NCBI RefSeq assembly: GCF_042453785.1
Contig: NC_091673.1
Span: 3,603,501-3,667,500 of the forward strand
Direction of reading: 5' to 3'
DNA: 64,000 nucleotides
From: Malus domestica
Lineage: Eukaryota; Streptophyta; Magnoliopsida; Rosales; Rosaceae
Shown: positions 35,630 to 47,500 of the stretch, piece after piece
How positions within the stretch are numbered: the first letter of the stretch is position 1
How the letters are laid out: every line of letters begins with the position of its first letter
Notes under the pieces: generated by a model
The model's input: only the letters and a program-made list of their open reading frames with translations
Databases searched by the model: none
Told to the model about the DNA's origin: nothing
Made by a program: the position numbers and the translations under genes

Positions 35630-37558
35630 TCAAAACTGGCACGACGTGCCAAGCCTCTGTCTCTGCCTCTGACCTAGGGTAGCAGATTTGCGTTTGGCAA
35701 ATGCCGGGTACAGCATATCTTGAAACTTCTCCAGAAACAAGGTCCAGGCATCCTCGCTCATGTCAGCCAGCTTCACAAAGCACATGCTTGCAGGAAGCTG
35801 CTCGTTTGCACTCCTGTGCCCCGATGATGTATTCACCATGTATCCGTTTCCTGGTTTGGAACCCATATGCTTCAGGTGGTTCTTCTCTCCCACCAAAACT
35901 GTGTTCTTCAGTGACATAGAAAGCTTTGAAACGCTTGGGACCTTTTCCAGAGTTGGCAGAGTTGCTAATGCCCCTTGCTCTTCCACTTCACTGTCCTCTT
36001 CCTCCTCGATGCTTTCTTCAAGTTTAGAGAGAAGCGAGCGGCCATGCCCACTCCCATTTGCAAATGGAAAAGATGATGCCCTGGTCAGATAATCATCTGC
36101 TGCAGATTTCAAGGTGCAGTCTTCCTCTGCTTCCTCACAATCTATGTCAAATAGGAACTCCTGATCTCCCGAATCAGCCTTGGGGGACAGCACCTCCACC
36201 CTCTCTGCTAACATCGTCCTTGCCTCCATACAAATTACCTCCAGTTCACTAGGTTCCTCCTCGCCACTGCGAAATTCCCTAGTCATCATCTCACCTATTT
36301 CAGCAAGACAGAGACCATATGCAGCAGACTCCTTCAGGAAAATGGTGCAAAGAATCAAAACCCTGAGACAAGCCTCTCGAATCATGGGAAGCTCCCTTCG
36401 CAGCATCTCACAATCCTCAAGCGGATCAAGCTTTTCTATGTACTCAAGCTCATCATCTGAGAATGGAATAGAAGCCTGAGGCCAATGAATCCACTCAAAG
36501 TAGGGGTCCTCCAAAGTTTCTGGCAAACAAAGGCCATGGTCAATTGGAATGAGCTCCACTTGACCAAACATCCCGACACCGTCCAGTTTCCTAACTAAAA
36601 GGTTCCCTGCATGCCTGTCAGTGTTAAGAATCCTAATGTCTAATATCCCTATACGATGCACAGAAGTTACGGGGAAGCTGGATGTCCCATGATCACTGGC
36701 ATCAAAATCATGTTGTATGAATTGTTGGCAAGATGCAATCTTGCTAACCAGCTTCTTCTGGGGAGTCTTGTTCCCGTTCACCCCATCGTTTATGTTAAAG
36801 ATAGAGTGAGTGATCTTCACCAAGGCAGTGGGAGGCACATTGGCAAAGTGATCTTTGTCAAGCAGGAAAGCTGCGACTTCTCGGAATCCAGTCTCCCCAA
36901 CTCGCACCGAGCGCTTCAAACCTGGTTGCCCAAGAGCTTTACCGACAAAACCTTTTGGGTTATTAGGCGCAAAAGGTTCTTCATCAGTTGGCTTCACTAT
37001 TGAAACACACTCACCTCTGCTGTTCCTGAAATAGTATGCACCTCCAAGCCCACTATGAACAGGAATTGGATCAACCCCCATCTTGATGGCCTTCACCATA
37101 TCCTTGACCACTGGTCTTGTCCTAGTAAACCGAACCGAGTTCCCTAATATCTCTATAGGACCACTCCGATCTCTCTGCTGCAGATCCTTTCCAGTAGGCG
37201 AGAGACATGGAGTTGATGAACTTCTATGCATAAGGTTCCTTGTGAGAAGAAGAGGGGAGTCATTCCTAACTGCACTCAGATCGTTCTTCAACACCACATC
37301 CCCAAATGTCAACGAGCTTCCATCAGTTGGGACATTGAGAGCAATCTGCAATCTTCTCTTCACAGTATGGACATTATCACTGCGATCCAAATCCATCCCC
37401 AAGACACATCCACTTTCAGTTTGCACAAAAACGCGCCTCCAACCAGTGTGCTGCTTCCTTTCCATTCTGTTGCTTCCATGGTACTCCCCACTGAGCGGAT
37501 TGCTAAATAGTGCCACTGCCATCTGGGTCTGTACTGGGCTGTCCAGCTTCCGAGACAT
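35630..37558 (-). CDS. PI4KG: Phosphatidylinositol 4-kinase gamma with ubiquitin-like domain
   Basis: Plant type II PI4-kinase gamma; members bear ubiquitin-like domains and a PI3/4-kinase fold, and several act as protein kinases rather than lipid kinases. A single uninterrupted coding exon of 642 residues. I start at the ATG at 37558 (MSRKLDSPVQTQMAVALF), the start known for the gamma-5/7 group; the frame is open further upstream but that part is leader. Residues about 35-110 form one ubiquitin-like domain (RRVFVQTESGCVLGMDLDR ... LTFGDVVLKND). The kinase domain contains GLGGAYYFRNSRGECVSIVK (Gly-rich and Lys), the catalytic loop LNTDRHAGNLLV and the metal site PIDHGLCLPE. The acidic Ser-rich C-terminus ends with EDAWTLFLEKFQDMLYPAF, a block typical of gamma-5/7. 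No lesion seen. Confidence 0.95.
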   Translation of the reverse strand: MSRKLDSPVQTQMAVALFSNPLSGEYHGSNRMERKQHTGWRRVFVQTESGCVLGMDLDRSDNVHTVKRRLQIALNVPTDGSSLTFGDVVLKNDLSAVRNDSPLLLTRNLMHRSSSTPCLSPTGKDLQQRDRSGPIEILGNSVRFTRTRPVVKDMVKAIKMGVDPIPVHSGLGGAYYFRNSRGECVSIVKPTDEEPFAPNNPKGFVGKALGQPGLKRSVRVGETGFREVAAFLLDKDHFANVPPTALVKITHSIFNINDGVNGNKTPQKKLVSKIASCQQFIQHDFDASDHGTSSFPVTSVHRIGILDIRILNTDRHAGNLLVRKLDGVGMFGQVELIPIDHGLCLPETLEDPYFEWIHWPQASIPFSDDELEYIEKLDPLEDCEMLRRELPMIREACLRVLILCTIFLKESAAYGLCLAEIGEMMTREFRSGEEEPSELEVICMEARTMLAERVEVLSPKADSGDQEFLFDIDCEEAEEDCTLKSAADDYLTRASSFPFANGSGHGRSLLSKLEESIEEEEDSEVEEQGALATLPTLEKVPSVSKLSMSLKNTVLVGEKNHLKHMGSKPGNGYMVNTSSGHRSANEQLPASMCFVKLADMSEDAWTLFLEKFQDMLYPAFAKRKSATLGQRQRQRLGTSCQF

Positions 37559-38660
37559 AAAGCAAATGGAAGTGACAGTTAGGAGGCCGGCAAGAGAGGC
37601 GGCAGTAGAAGAGATCTTCTCCCCTTCCCGAACGTTGCCAAGTTCCAAAGCAGCCAATGATGGAATGAGTAGAAAATTCGATTCCAAAACGATCATAAGA
37701 GAAGGACTTCCAAAACCCACCAAGATTCCGTGAGCAAAATCACCTAACGAACAGGAGACCGAAAAGTTAATGCTGGAGCTCAATGCTACATTGAGTGAGA
37801 AGCCACTGCCATCCTCTACCAAAAGATAAAGATTCTGCATCGAAACGTAACAGCCGGATGTTAAATTCATTATTTTTCCATAGAAAAGAGACCTTAGAAC
37901 AAAGAGTGGGTCAAATACAGAAATCAGTTCACTTAATCAATTGAACTTTACACTAATTCATTGATTTAATGCTCCAAGCATCCAATAGCACCAAAAGCAC
38001 AAATTTGAGATTAATGCACTTTACAGTTTCTCAAAACCCAAATATTCTTAAAACAAATCGATTAAATTCGATACGGAACACTTTTTAAATCCGAATCACT
38101 GAAACTGAAACCAAATCCTATAAAATTCCGATTCTCCGTCCCCAAATCAAAATTACAGAACCCTAGCATTGATTCGACTCGATCTACAAGGAGAATATCA
38201 ACGACAACGCAAAATTAACGATAAAATGATAACATTGAATCGCAAATGACAATGAAGAACAAAATCTGGACATTATTGAGGTGGGAAACATCGCAATCAG
38301 AGGCGGCGACTCACCAGAATGCAAGATCTGGAAGAGCTATCCACCAAAACGCTCCGAAACGACGAAACGAGAACGGCCGCTAAAACAACAAGACGGAATC
38401 CTTGGCGCGCGCCTCCTTGAAATTTGACTGAGAATAACGGAGGCTTAACGGACCGCGCGAGATGCGAATGGTTTAGGGGAGGAAGGGGGAGAATCGTCCG
38501 AGTCGACTCACAAAAACCCTCGCCGGTTTTCCTGCGTCGCCGTCCTTCTTCTTCTTGCTCTCTGAGTCTGTAACTAATCTTTGCCTTCTCTCTCTCACAC
38601 CAGTCTCCGCCCAGACCACGCTACGATCTTTAACTCAGCGCGTAAAGCCCGGTTAATCAA
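37559..38660 (-). promoter_or_regulatory. 5' leader and promoter of the PI4K gamma gene
   Basis: In-frame sequence upstream of the start (to 37870) is open but is unlike the protein family and reads as leader. Rich CT tracts at about 38590-38730 are typical of plant core promoters and leaders. A spliced 5' leader intron is likely but its sites were not fixed. Confidence 0.4.
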
Positions 38661-41600
38661 ACTAACCCTGGTTAAAATCTGACCTCACCCTCTCTCTCCT
38701 CTCTCTCTTTCTCTCTTTCTCTCTCTTGCTTCTGTGTATCTGATTCGAATACTCTAGAACACGTAATTTGGGCCGCTGGATCGGTGGACTCTTGGCCATC
38801 TTGGACCGTGTGATGAAATTGGTCCACGGTGTGGTGACGTGGAGATAAGGGACTGGGTGATGACATGGCATTTCTCACCGTCGCTTTTTAATTTTTTTTT
38901 TTTTTTTACAGTTTCTATGCCGGTCTGATGGACGAATCTCTCGAGCCCACGGATGGGTCAAAAGCTGGGTTTGATGTTTGTATGACGAAATTGACCCTGG
39001 AAAATGCACGCCACCGCTGCCCCTGGAGAGTGGGAGTGGCAAATTTTACTGCTGCGGAATCTGGGTAACTTGTGGGGCCGGGTATGATAGTACATGTGTT
39101 GCTTTTCGGTGGACTGATCGTACGGTTTCAAGGGATTCAGACCATCTCCAATCGTCCAACCGAGAGCCAGGTTAAGTATAATCCTATCATAAAAAAATCA
39201 TTTTCAACCGAGGGTTAAAATTTTATATGATCAAACATAATTTATTATTTTAATTGAAATACTATGATTACTTAAATTAAATTACCTCAATAATTTTATG
39301 TTATGGATTGTCAATAATTTTCATGTTGTTAAATGTTTTTAAAAAGAAAATTGTTATTCGCATTCCAAAAATCTCGTTTTGCATTCCAAATTTTCTATAA
39401 TTATAAAGAAAATTACATTTATGAGGAGCGTAGAATGAAATTTTTAGAGTGCTAATAATAGTTCTCTTTAAAAATGTTGTTAAAAAAATGTTGTTTAATG
39501 TTACTTAATGTTATTTAGTGTTGTTTAATATTGTTTAATGTTACTTAATGTAAAATAAAAAATAAAAAATCAAATATGATGTCATCATAACGTCACATGT
39601 GCCCCCGCCCCAAGCCGGTTGGCTCATTTGGGAATCCCGGTTGGCCCTTTGGCCCTTTTTTGTCCAGTGGAGCCCACAAGCCCTTTGACCTAGCCCTTGG
39701 TTGGAGACGATTTTCGGCCTATTTTCGAGCCTTTGGACTCTTCGGTTGGAGATGGTCTCAGAGAATTTATTGGATTTCTTCTTTTCATTGGAAAGAGAAT
39801 TTGTGGATTTCTTTTACATTTTGTTAATTTTTATTCGTTGATCTCTTTTAATTCATTTGAATTGACGGTTGAAAATTGAAAGAGGTGTGAAAAGTAAAAA
39901 TGAGTCTGTGGATCGCACTACTGTCTCATTTTCGGATCAATAGTGTATTTACAGATGGGTAATGCAGTAAAATAATTTTTTAGAACAAAATTGTAAACAT
40001 GTTACTTGTTATCAATAGGGAAGAAGTGAGTTTTTAAACACTTAATTTGAATCTCAATAACCACATCATATGGTTTATTGTGGTTTGATAGATGATCTCC
40101 ATAAAATTACCCAATAAAATTACTCTATAAATCGAGTATGAAGCAAATTTCAGAAGGAAGTAATTAGGTTTTTTTTTTTTTTGCTAAGATTGGTATAAAT
40201 CGAAAGAAATGAAGAAATAAAATACCATACAAACCCTAAAAATAATAATTGAATCCAATCTAGATATTTTTAAGCCCGTTGTGCCGATGTATGCTTCGAG
40301 CAACTTTAGTTTTTGGAGCGGGAAACATTGATCAAACAAACCTGATTAAGTTCAAATAAATTTTATCTTTTGAATATTACGGATAACATATTTTCGTTTT
40401 GAAGTGCTAAATGTGTTCTCATGCTTGTCACACTCAAAGATTCGCCAATATGGTGGCTAGTAGATTGCCCAAGTTGGCCTTGTTTTTTGTTGGATAGTGT
40501 TACCCGATCGGAGGCCGAAATTTGACAGTTGTGTGCGAGAAGTAAAAATGAATGCGTATAGCACTACCCTTTTTGTTTGAAGATCCTTCAAATTTAATCG
40601 AATTTGCCCCATTTGAACTTTGTACTTTTTCTTAAGACGCTAATAAAATAGCTATCGTTTCACCAAAAAAATAAAAAAAAAGATCAATGGGAAGATAAAG
40701 TCGAACACTATTCCATTTTAATACATTCTTCCATAATCCTTGTCAATTACTACTTAATAAAAATTGACCGATAATTATGATTCCTTTATGGAGAATCAAA
40801 CTTTGCATGCAAATGAGCAGATTTCAGTTTCAAGCTGTGGAAAGGTCCCCTCATTTTGGTTAACCTCTCAACTTCTCAAGCAAAAATTTCCATGACATGC
40901 AATGCAATTGATCTTTCAATTCCAAGTTGCATATCAACTGCCTTGAACATGCAAGAATCTGTAAGACAGAATGTGTGTTCGAAGTCTATGAAGTATCTAT
41001 TTGGGACCAGTTTCCGAAAGATGTATGGAACTTGTGTGTGTTGATTTGTACGCTTATGCGTCCAGTTATACACGTTCCAACCTGGTTTCGTATGAAAATT
41101 CTTCATTGAGATATATGACCTCAAAGTTAACAAGCATGCAAATATATTTTAGAATTTATTTACAACGAATGAATTAGTATGAAATAAGTATGAGCATTGT
41201 TTTCATTGATATATCGAGCAACTAACGGAAAATTGTTTAGTTCGTGATGATTCATTCACATATTTGATGTAGAACAAATAGCCGAGTAGATTGAAGAGGA
41301 AATAAACCGTTGGAAGACAAAAAGACACGACGAGAATTTACAAATTTGGTGTCCGAGCTCTGATTTGGGCCTATCATACTTCTTCAGAAAGAGAAAGATG
41401 TCACGGTTCAAACTCACTAATTTGTTGTGACATAAGATAGATTTTAGCAATCCGAAACCGTTTAGGCTTCCAAACTACGTGTTAATTTCTATAATAAAAA
41501 TTAGACCTTCCGTTATTCGCTTTGAGTTATTCTCAGGGAGTTGTACTCCGTTTATTTAAAGCCATTAACTGCTTCGTTGTAATCATCTTTCATCAATTAA

Positions 41601-42104
41601 TCAAATAAAAAAATTTGGGATTTCTTTAAAAATACTTGTAAATTCCAGACTTTAGGTTATTCAATGATTTATCTTTCAACTTCGTACTACGTCGATCTTA
41701 TCTATTCATAATTTCTTCAATTCGAATTAAATGAACATGTCATCACTTTATTTAGTTTACATCATCTTCAGAATGGGATAGAATCCACGATTTCATCATC
41801 TTGTTAACTGGATAACGACAAAGATTTTAATATAAAAAAATTTCTAAATTACGTTTTCGGTTTTGGAGGAGAGCAAGGACGGCGATATTAGAGCAACATT
41901 AAACTATAAATTTAAATAAAGTAAATACGACACTTCACACATAGCAATTTTTTTAAATTTTTTTAATTTTTTTGAACAAACGATATTTTTTATACTAAAA
42001 GGAAAGATGGTGGATTTAACCTCATAATGTGCTAATAATAATGTGATTCAAATTCGTCATTGAAAAAAATCAAACCTAAAACCTCTTATTTATAAATAAA
42101 AATA
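38661..42104. other. Long spacer without recognised genes
   Basis: AT-rich DNA with fragments resembling the right end of the 15-kb MITE family near 39880-39950 and 40525-40570. A run of TTGTTTAATGTTACTTAATG-like words lies at 39480-39550. Scattered open frames are short and unsupported. Confidence 0.4.
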
Positions 42105-42109
42105 AATAT

Positions 42110-42422
42110 TGTTGTAAATGATGGGTATGTTTGCCCACATGTGTATAGTAATGTGTATAGTAAAGTATCACATGTGTACTATATACTCATAAGCTAAATA
42201 GTAATGTTTTGTAATTTTCCATTGAAGTAGCTCTATAAATAGAGCAATTCAATTGTGCAAAGATTAGTGAATGAGAAGAAGAAAGAAAAGAGAAATATAT
42301 CTAATAGCAATAATATACATTACTTCCTCTGCAACAGCTTGTGTCGGTATATTACTCTGCAACTGCTTCGTTCCTTCACCGAGTAAAGGTTATCTCTCTA
42401 TAAATTTTGCCTATTTATAACA
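42110..42422 (+). repeat. 5' LTR of the Copia element
   Basis: 313 bp, from TGTTGTAAATG to TTATAACA. A TATA box (CTATAAATAG) lies at 42233-42242, so transcription should begin shortly downstream. Confidence 0.95.
42233..42242 (+). promoter_or_regulatory. TATA box in the 5' LTR
   Basis: CTATAAATAG, well placed inside the LTR to drive element transcription; the same box recurs in the 3' LTR 6,307 bases later. Confidence 0.75.
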
Positions 42423-42440
42423 CGTTATCAGCACGACTCT
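42423..42440 (+). promoter_or_regulatory. Putative primer-binding site
   Basis: Sequence directly after the LTR (CGTTATCAGCACGACTC). Position fits a primer site, and it contains TATCAG as initiator-Met sites do, but it is not the standard TGGTATCAGAGC. The primer tRNA is uncertain. Confidence 0.5.
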
Positions 42441-42664
42441 CTAATCTTTTTCTCATTTCCTTTCACCGAAAAAAAAAAAAAAAAAATGTTTCCTCTAAGG
42501 TTTTTTCTGTTCTTCTTCTTCCTCTCCCTCAATTGCTGGGTATACCCTCGCGAAGAACTGTTTGCACCATGTTTACTTCTAGTTCTCCAACTAACTGTCA
42601 CTTATATCTTTGATTTCTTGTTTGGTGTAGATATTGACTACTAACCCACTGATTATTTATGCAA

Positions 42665-43235
42665 TCCAAGATTGTGCGGTTCTATCGCCTATCTTGGACT
42701 GCAGATCTAATTTTACTGCAAATTTTAAGTGGAGCGGTATAATCGCCCGCTCTATCCTGCATATTTAAATTTTCCCGTTATTTAATTTTATCGCAATTTT
42801 AGGTGGTGTGAAATAATCACCCACCCTGCTTTACATCTTTAATTTTATCGCAATTTTAGGTGGTGTGAAATAATCACCCACTCTGCTTTACATATTTAAT
42901 TTTATCGCAATTTTAGGTGGTGTGAAATAATCACCCATCCTGCTTTGCATATTTAATTTTATTGCAATTTTAGGTGGTGCGGTATAATCGTCCACCCTGC
43001 TTTGCATATTTAATTTTATTGCAATTTTAGGTGGTGCGGTATAATCTTCCACCCTGCTTTGCATATTTAATTTTATTGCAATTTTAGGTGGTGCGGTATA
43101 ATCGTCCACCCTGCTTTGCATATTTAAATTTTATCGCAATTTTAGGTGGTGCGGTATAATCGTCCACCTTGCTCTACATATTTAAATTTTCCTGCTGTTT
43201 AAAGTAGTGCGGGATAATCACCCATCCTATACTTA
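42665..43235 (+). repeat. 57-bp tandem array in the Copia leader
   Basis: The word GCAATTTTAGGTGGT starts at 42793, 42850, 42907, 42964, 43021, 43078 and 43136: a period of 57 (once 58). Diverged units extend the array on both sides, from about 42665 to 43235. Each unit holds an inverted motif GGTGG ... CCACC able to form a hairpin. The period is divisible by three, so the minus strand shows a chance open frame of 19-residue repeats. Confidence 0.92.
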
Positions 43236-43435
43236 TTTCGATGAGAATGGTGCGGTACAATTGCCCTTCTCATTAATTGTGTAAATCTCGAGCCTGAAGT
43301 TTCGAGTACTTATCATTTTGGCCTGAAGATCAAAAAAAAAAATTTTGTAAGAACCAGAAGTTCTAACAATATATTTCTCCAGTACACATATTACTGCAAG
43401 TTCTTACACACCTCATTTTTCTTTCAGAAAAGAAA

Positions 43436-44491
43436 ATGGCAAACTTGGCAAAGCTTGATTTTGCTGCCCTGGACATTACTGGAAAGAATTACCTTACATG
43501 GGTACTGGATACCAAGATCCATCTGGAAGCAGCAAATCTTGGAGATACCATCAAGGAAGAAAGCAGTTCATCCTCTCAAGATCGAGCAAAGGCCATGATT
43601 TTTATTCGTCGCCATCTTGATGAGGCACTAAAGAGCGAGTACTTAACGGTTGAAGATCCGTTAGCCCTTTGGAATGCCTTAAGAAGCAGATACAATCACC
43701 AGACAACGGTGATTCTTCCAAAAGCTCGCTATGACTGGACTCACCTAAGGATCCAGGATTTCAAATCAGTGGCTGAGTACAATTCGGCGTTGTTCAGAAT
43801 TACCTCTCAGATGAAACTCTGTGGGGATACTATCACTGAGGAGATGTTATTGGAAAAGACTTTCAGCACATTCCACGCCTCTAACATGGTACTGCAACAA
43901 CAGTATAGAGCGCGAGGCTTCACTGAATACAACCAGCTGATATCTGTGCTCTTGGTGGCTGAACAGAACAATGAGCTTCTCATGAAAAACCATAATTCCC
44001 GACCTACTGGATCAGCACCGTTCCCAGAAGTGAATGTTGCGTCCCTTGAAAGAAATACCATATCCTCCCGTGGCAATAATTACAAACGAGGACGTGGTCA
44101 CAAGCAAGGTCGGTGGAAAGGAAAAAGCAAGAACCATGGTGTCCAGTTTCACAACCAGGTTCCAAGGTATAATCCAGGCCCGAGCTTTAAAAATACCAAT
44201 CGCCAGAAAGGAAAAGCTCATGTGAACACTCCTAGAAATCATGAAGGAGGTTGCCATAGGTGTGGTGGCAACGGACATTGGGCGCGTACTTGTCGCACCC
44301 CAAAGCATCTGGTGGAACTATATCAAGCCTCCTTCAAGGAGAAGGGTGTCGAGATCAATTTCCTTGACCAGGCTAAACCAATGGAAACCCCTGATCCAGT
44401 GACCTATTTATCAGGACAGTTAAACACAACCCACCTGGATGCTACAGACTTTATTAATGAAAGAGGGAATGAAGTTTATGGGTCCGATTGA
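43436..44491 (+). CDS. gag: Copia Gag
   Basis: 351-residue capsid/nucleocapsid protein that coats element RNA. The N-terminal half is the plant Copia gag fold (FAALDITGKNYLTWVLDTKI, then LWNALRSRYNHQTTVILPKA). A basic Arg/Gly/Lys stretch follows, then one zinc knuckle CHRCGGNGHWARTC (CX2CX4HX4C) near residues 278-291. Stop TGA at 44489. The reading frame is the same as that of pol, but several stops intervene. Confidence 0.95.
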   Translation: MANLAKLDFAALDITGKNYLTWVLDTKIHLEAANLGDTIKEESSSSSQDRAKAMIFIRRHLDEALKSEYLTVEDPLALWNALRSRYNHQTTVILPKARYDWTHLRIQDFKSVAEYNSALFRITSQMKLCGDTITEEMLLEKTFSTFHASNMVLQQQYRARGFTEYNQLISVLLVAEQNNELLMKNHNSRPTGSAPFPEVNVASLERNTISSRGNNYKRGRGHKQGRWKGKSKNHGVQFHNQVPRYNPGPSFKNTNRQKGKAHVNTPRNHEGGCHRCGGNGHWARTCRTPKHLVELYQASFKEKGVEINFLDQAKPMETPDPVTYLSGQLNTTHLDATDFINERGNEVYGSD

Positions 44492-44575
44492 ATTATTTAT
44501 GTTTAATGTACTCATGTTATTTGTACCTGTGGTTTAATGCTCGCATTTTCAATTCAATAAAAGTAGTATTCCAGT
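44492..44575 (+). promoter_or_regulatory. gag-pol gap with poly(A) signal
   Basis: 84 bases between gag and pol. In the shared frame it contains TAA, TAA and TAG in addition to the gag TGA. It also contains AATAAA (about 44555), which could end a gag-only transcript. Confidence 0.55.
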
Positions 44576-47500
44576 ATGAATAAATTTCTTTTTCTTTACT
44601 CAGAGATCATGGATAAAAATTATGGTTATTCTCAAAACAAGATCAATGGCGGAGACTTTTGTCTTGCAGATAGCGCAACCACGCATTCAATACTTCGAGA
44701 CCGAAAGTATTTCTCGAATTTGGTACTTGCAAAAGTAAAGGTAACAACAATATCAGGACCATCAGATGTAATTGAAGGCTCAGGAAAAGCCCAGATTATG
44801 TTACCAAATGGAACAATATTGTCTATAAAGAATGCATTATATGCTACTCGGTCCATTCGAAATTTGTTGAGTTTTAAAGACATACGTTTAAATGGATACC
44901 ACCTTGAAACGAAAAGTGTAGAAAATGTGGAATATTTATGCATTACCTCCAACGATACCCAGAAGCGTATATTGGAGAAGTTGCATGGTTTATCGAGTGG
45001 ATTGTATTGTACATACATAAAGACAGTTGAGGCATATACTGTCATGAACCAGAAGTTCATTGATTCAAAGGTTTACATGCTTTGGCATGACCGTCTAGGT
45101 CATCCAGGATCCACCATGATGCGTAGAATCATTACCAACTCTAATGGACATCCATTACTGAGCAGACACATTAATGTCCCGAATGATAATCCTTGCAAGG
45201 CTTGTTCCCAAGGGAAGTTGGTAATTAGACCATCACAACTAAAGGTTGATGATGAATCCCCATCATTTTTGCAAAGAATTCAAGGGGATATTTGTGGACC
45301 TATTCAACCACCTTGTGGACCATTTCGATATTTTATGGTTTTGGTTGATGCATCTACCCGATGGTCACATGTTTGCCTATTGTCTACTCGAAATGTAGCT
45401 TTTGCGAGACTTCTTGCTCAGATAATTAAGTTGCGAGCACAGTTCCCAGATCATCCCATTAAGTCCATTCGACTTGATAACGCTGGTGAATTTACGTCTC
45501 AAACCTTTGATGATTACTGTATGGCACTGGGCATTAATGTTGAACACCCTGTTCCTCATGTCCATACTCAAAATGGTTTAGCAGAGGCATTTATCAAGCG
45601 GCTTCAATTAATAGCCCGCACTCTGCTCATGAAAACGAAATTGCCAGTTTCTACATGGGGACATGCCATATTACATGCTGCATCATTGGTTAGATTGAGA
45701 CCCATAGCCAACCACCAATACTCATCAATACAACTCGTGTTTGGACATCAGCCAAATATTTCACATTTACGAGTTTTTGGTTGTGCTGCTTATGTGCCTA
45801 TTGCACCACCACAACGAACTAAAATGGGACCTCAGCGCAGATTGGGAATTTATGTGGGTTTTGATTCACCATCTATCATTAGATATTTGGAACCTTTGAC
45901 TGGTGATGTGTTTACAGCTCGTTTTGCTGATTGTCATTTTGATGAGACAATTTTCCCGTCGTTAGGGGGAGAAAAGACCGTTCCAGAAGAACGACAAGAG
46001 CTAACATGGGTTGTTCCCACCTTATCTCATTTTGATCCAAGAAGCACTCAATGTGAAAACGAAGTGAAAAGAATCGTTCATCTTCAAGGTATTGCTAATC
46101 AAATGCCAGATGCATTTAATGATGCTTCGAAAGTGACACAGTCATATATACCGGCTGCAAACGCACCTGCAAGAATTGATGTCCCTGTTGGACAAAATAA
46201 AGTGGCAGCGAATGATTCATCCAGTGCACGCCTGAAGCGTGGTAGACCCCCAGGTTCAAAAGATTCAGCTCCTCGAAAGAGAAAGATGAGGGCCCAATTG
46301 AACCCAAATGATATCATTCAAGAAAAGGAATTGAATGATAAATCCACAATTCGTGACTCTGTACTTCCAGAAAAAGAAAATGTCCTTGATGAGACACATG
46401 TCCCTGAAGAGACAGAAGTACATGAAAGCAAAGAAATATCCATAAATTATGCATGTACTAATGAATTGTGGGATCGAAATGAAATAATCATCGATGACAT
46501 GTTTGCATTTGCAATAGCCACTGAAATCATATTAAGTGATGATATTGAGCCCCGCTCTGTTGATGAATGCAAACAGAGACAAGATTGGCCTAAGTGGAAA
46601 GATGCAATCCAGGCAGAATTAAAATCCTTGGAAAGACGAAGTGTTTTTGGACCAGTAGTCCAAACCCTGCCTGGTGTGAACCCCGTAGGTTATAAATGGG
46701 TATTCACAAGGAAACGCAACGAGAAAAACGAGATTGCAAGATATAAAGCACGACTCGTTGCACAAGGTTTTTCACAAAGACCTGGAGTTGATTATGAAGA
46801 GACATACTCTCCTGTAATGGATGCAATTACGTTTCGTTACTTAATAAGTTTGGTGATTTCAGAAAAACTTGACATGCGACTTATGGATGTCATCACCGCG
46901 TATCTATATGGAGAATTAGATACTGACATATATATGAAAGTCCCAGAAGGACTTAAGTTGCCTGAAGCAACTAACAAACCACGGGGTATGTTCTCAATCA
47001 AATTAAGGCGATCACTATATGGGCTGAAACAATCTGGGCGAATGTGGTATAATCGTCTCAGTGAGTATTTGATTAAAGAAGGATATGCCAACAATGTCAT
47101 CTGCCCTTGTGTGTTCATTAAGAAATCAAATACTGGATTTGCTATAGTGGCAGTGTATGTCGATGATATGAACCTAGTTGGAACCCCCGAAGAGCTCAAC
47201 AAAACTGCTGAATATCTGAAAAACGAATTTGAAATGAAAGACCTTGGGAAAACCAAATATTGTCTAGGCCTGCAGATCGAGCATTGTGTTAGTGGAATTT
47301 TGGTCCATCAATCAGCTTACATTGAAAAAATACTGAAGCGATTTGGCATGGACAAGGCTTATCCACTTAGCACCCCAATGGTCGTTCGTTCTTTGGACAT
47401 TAAGAAAGATCCATTTCGTCCAAAAGAAGATGATGAACTGGTCCTTGGTCCAGAAGTACCATATTTGAGCGCAATAGGTGCTTTATTGTATTTAGCACAA

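Noticed and set aside
37559-37870. N-terminal extension of the PI4K gamma protein
   Set aside because: The frame is open but the sequence is unlike the family, and the ATG at 37558 gives the known N-terminus.
42888-43121. Minus-strand open frame of 19-residue tandem repeats
   Set aside because: It is a by-product of the 57-bp DNA repeat inside the Copia leader; it lies antisense to the element and lacks a promoter or start context.
42665-43235. Regular direct repeats reminiscent of a CRISPR array
   Set aside because: Units are contiguous with no unique spacers, and this is a plant retrotransposon leader.
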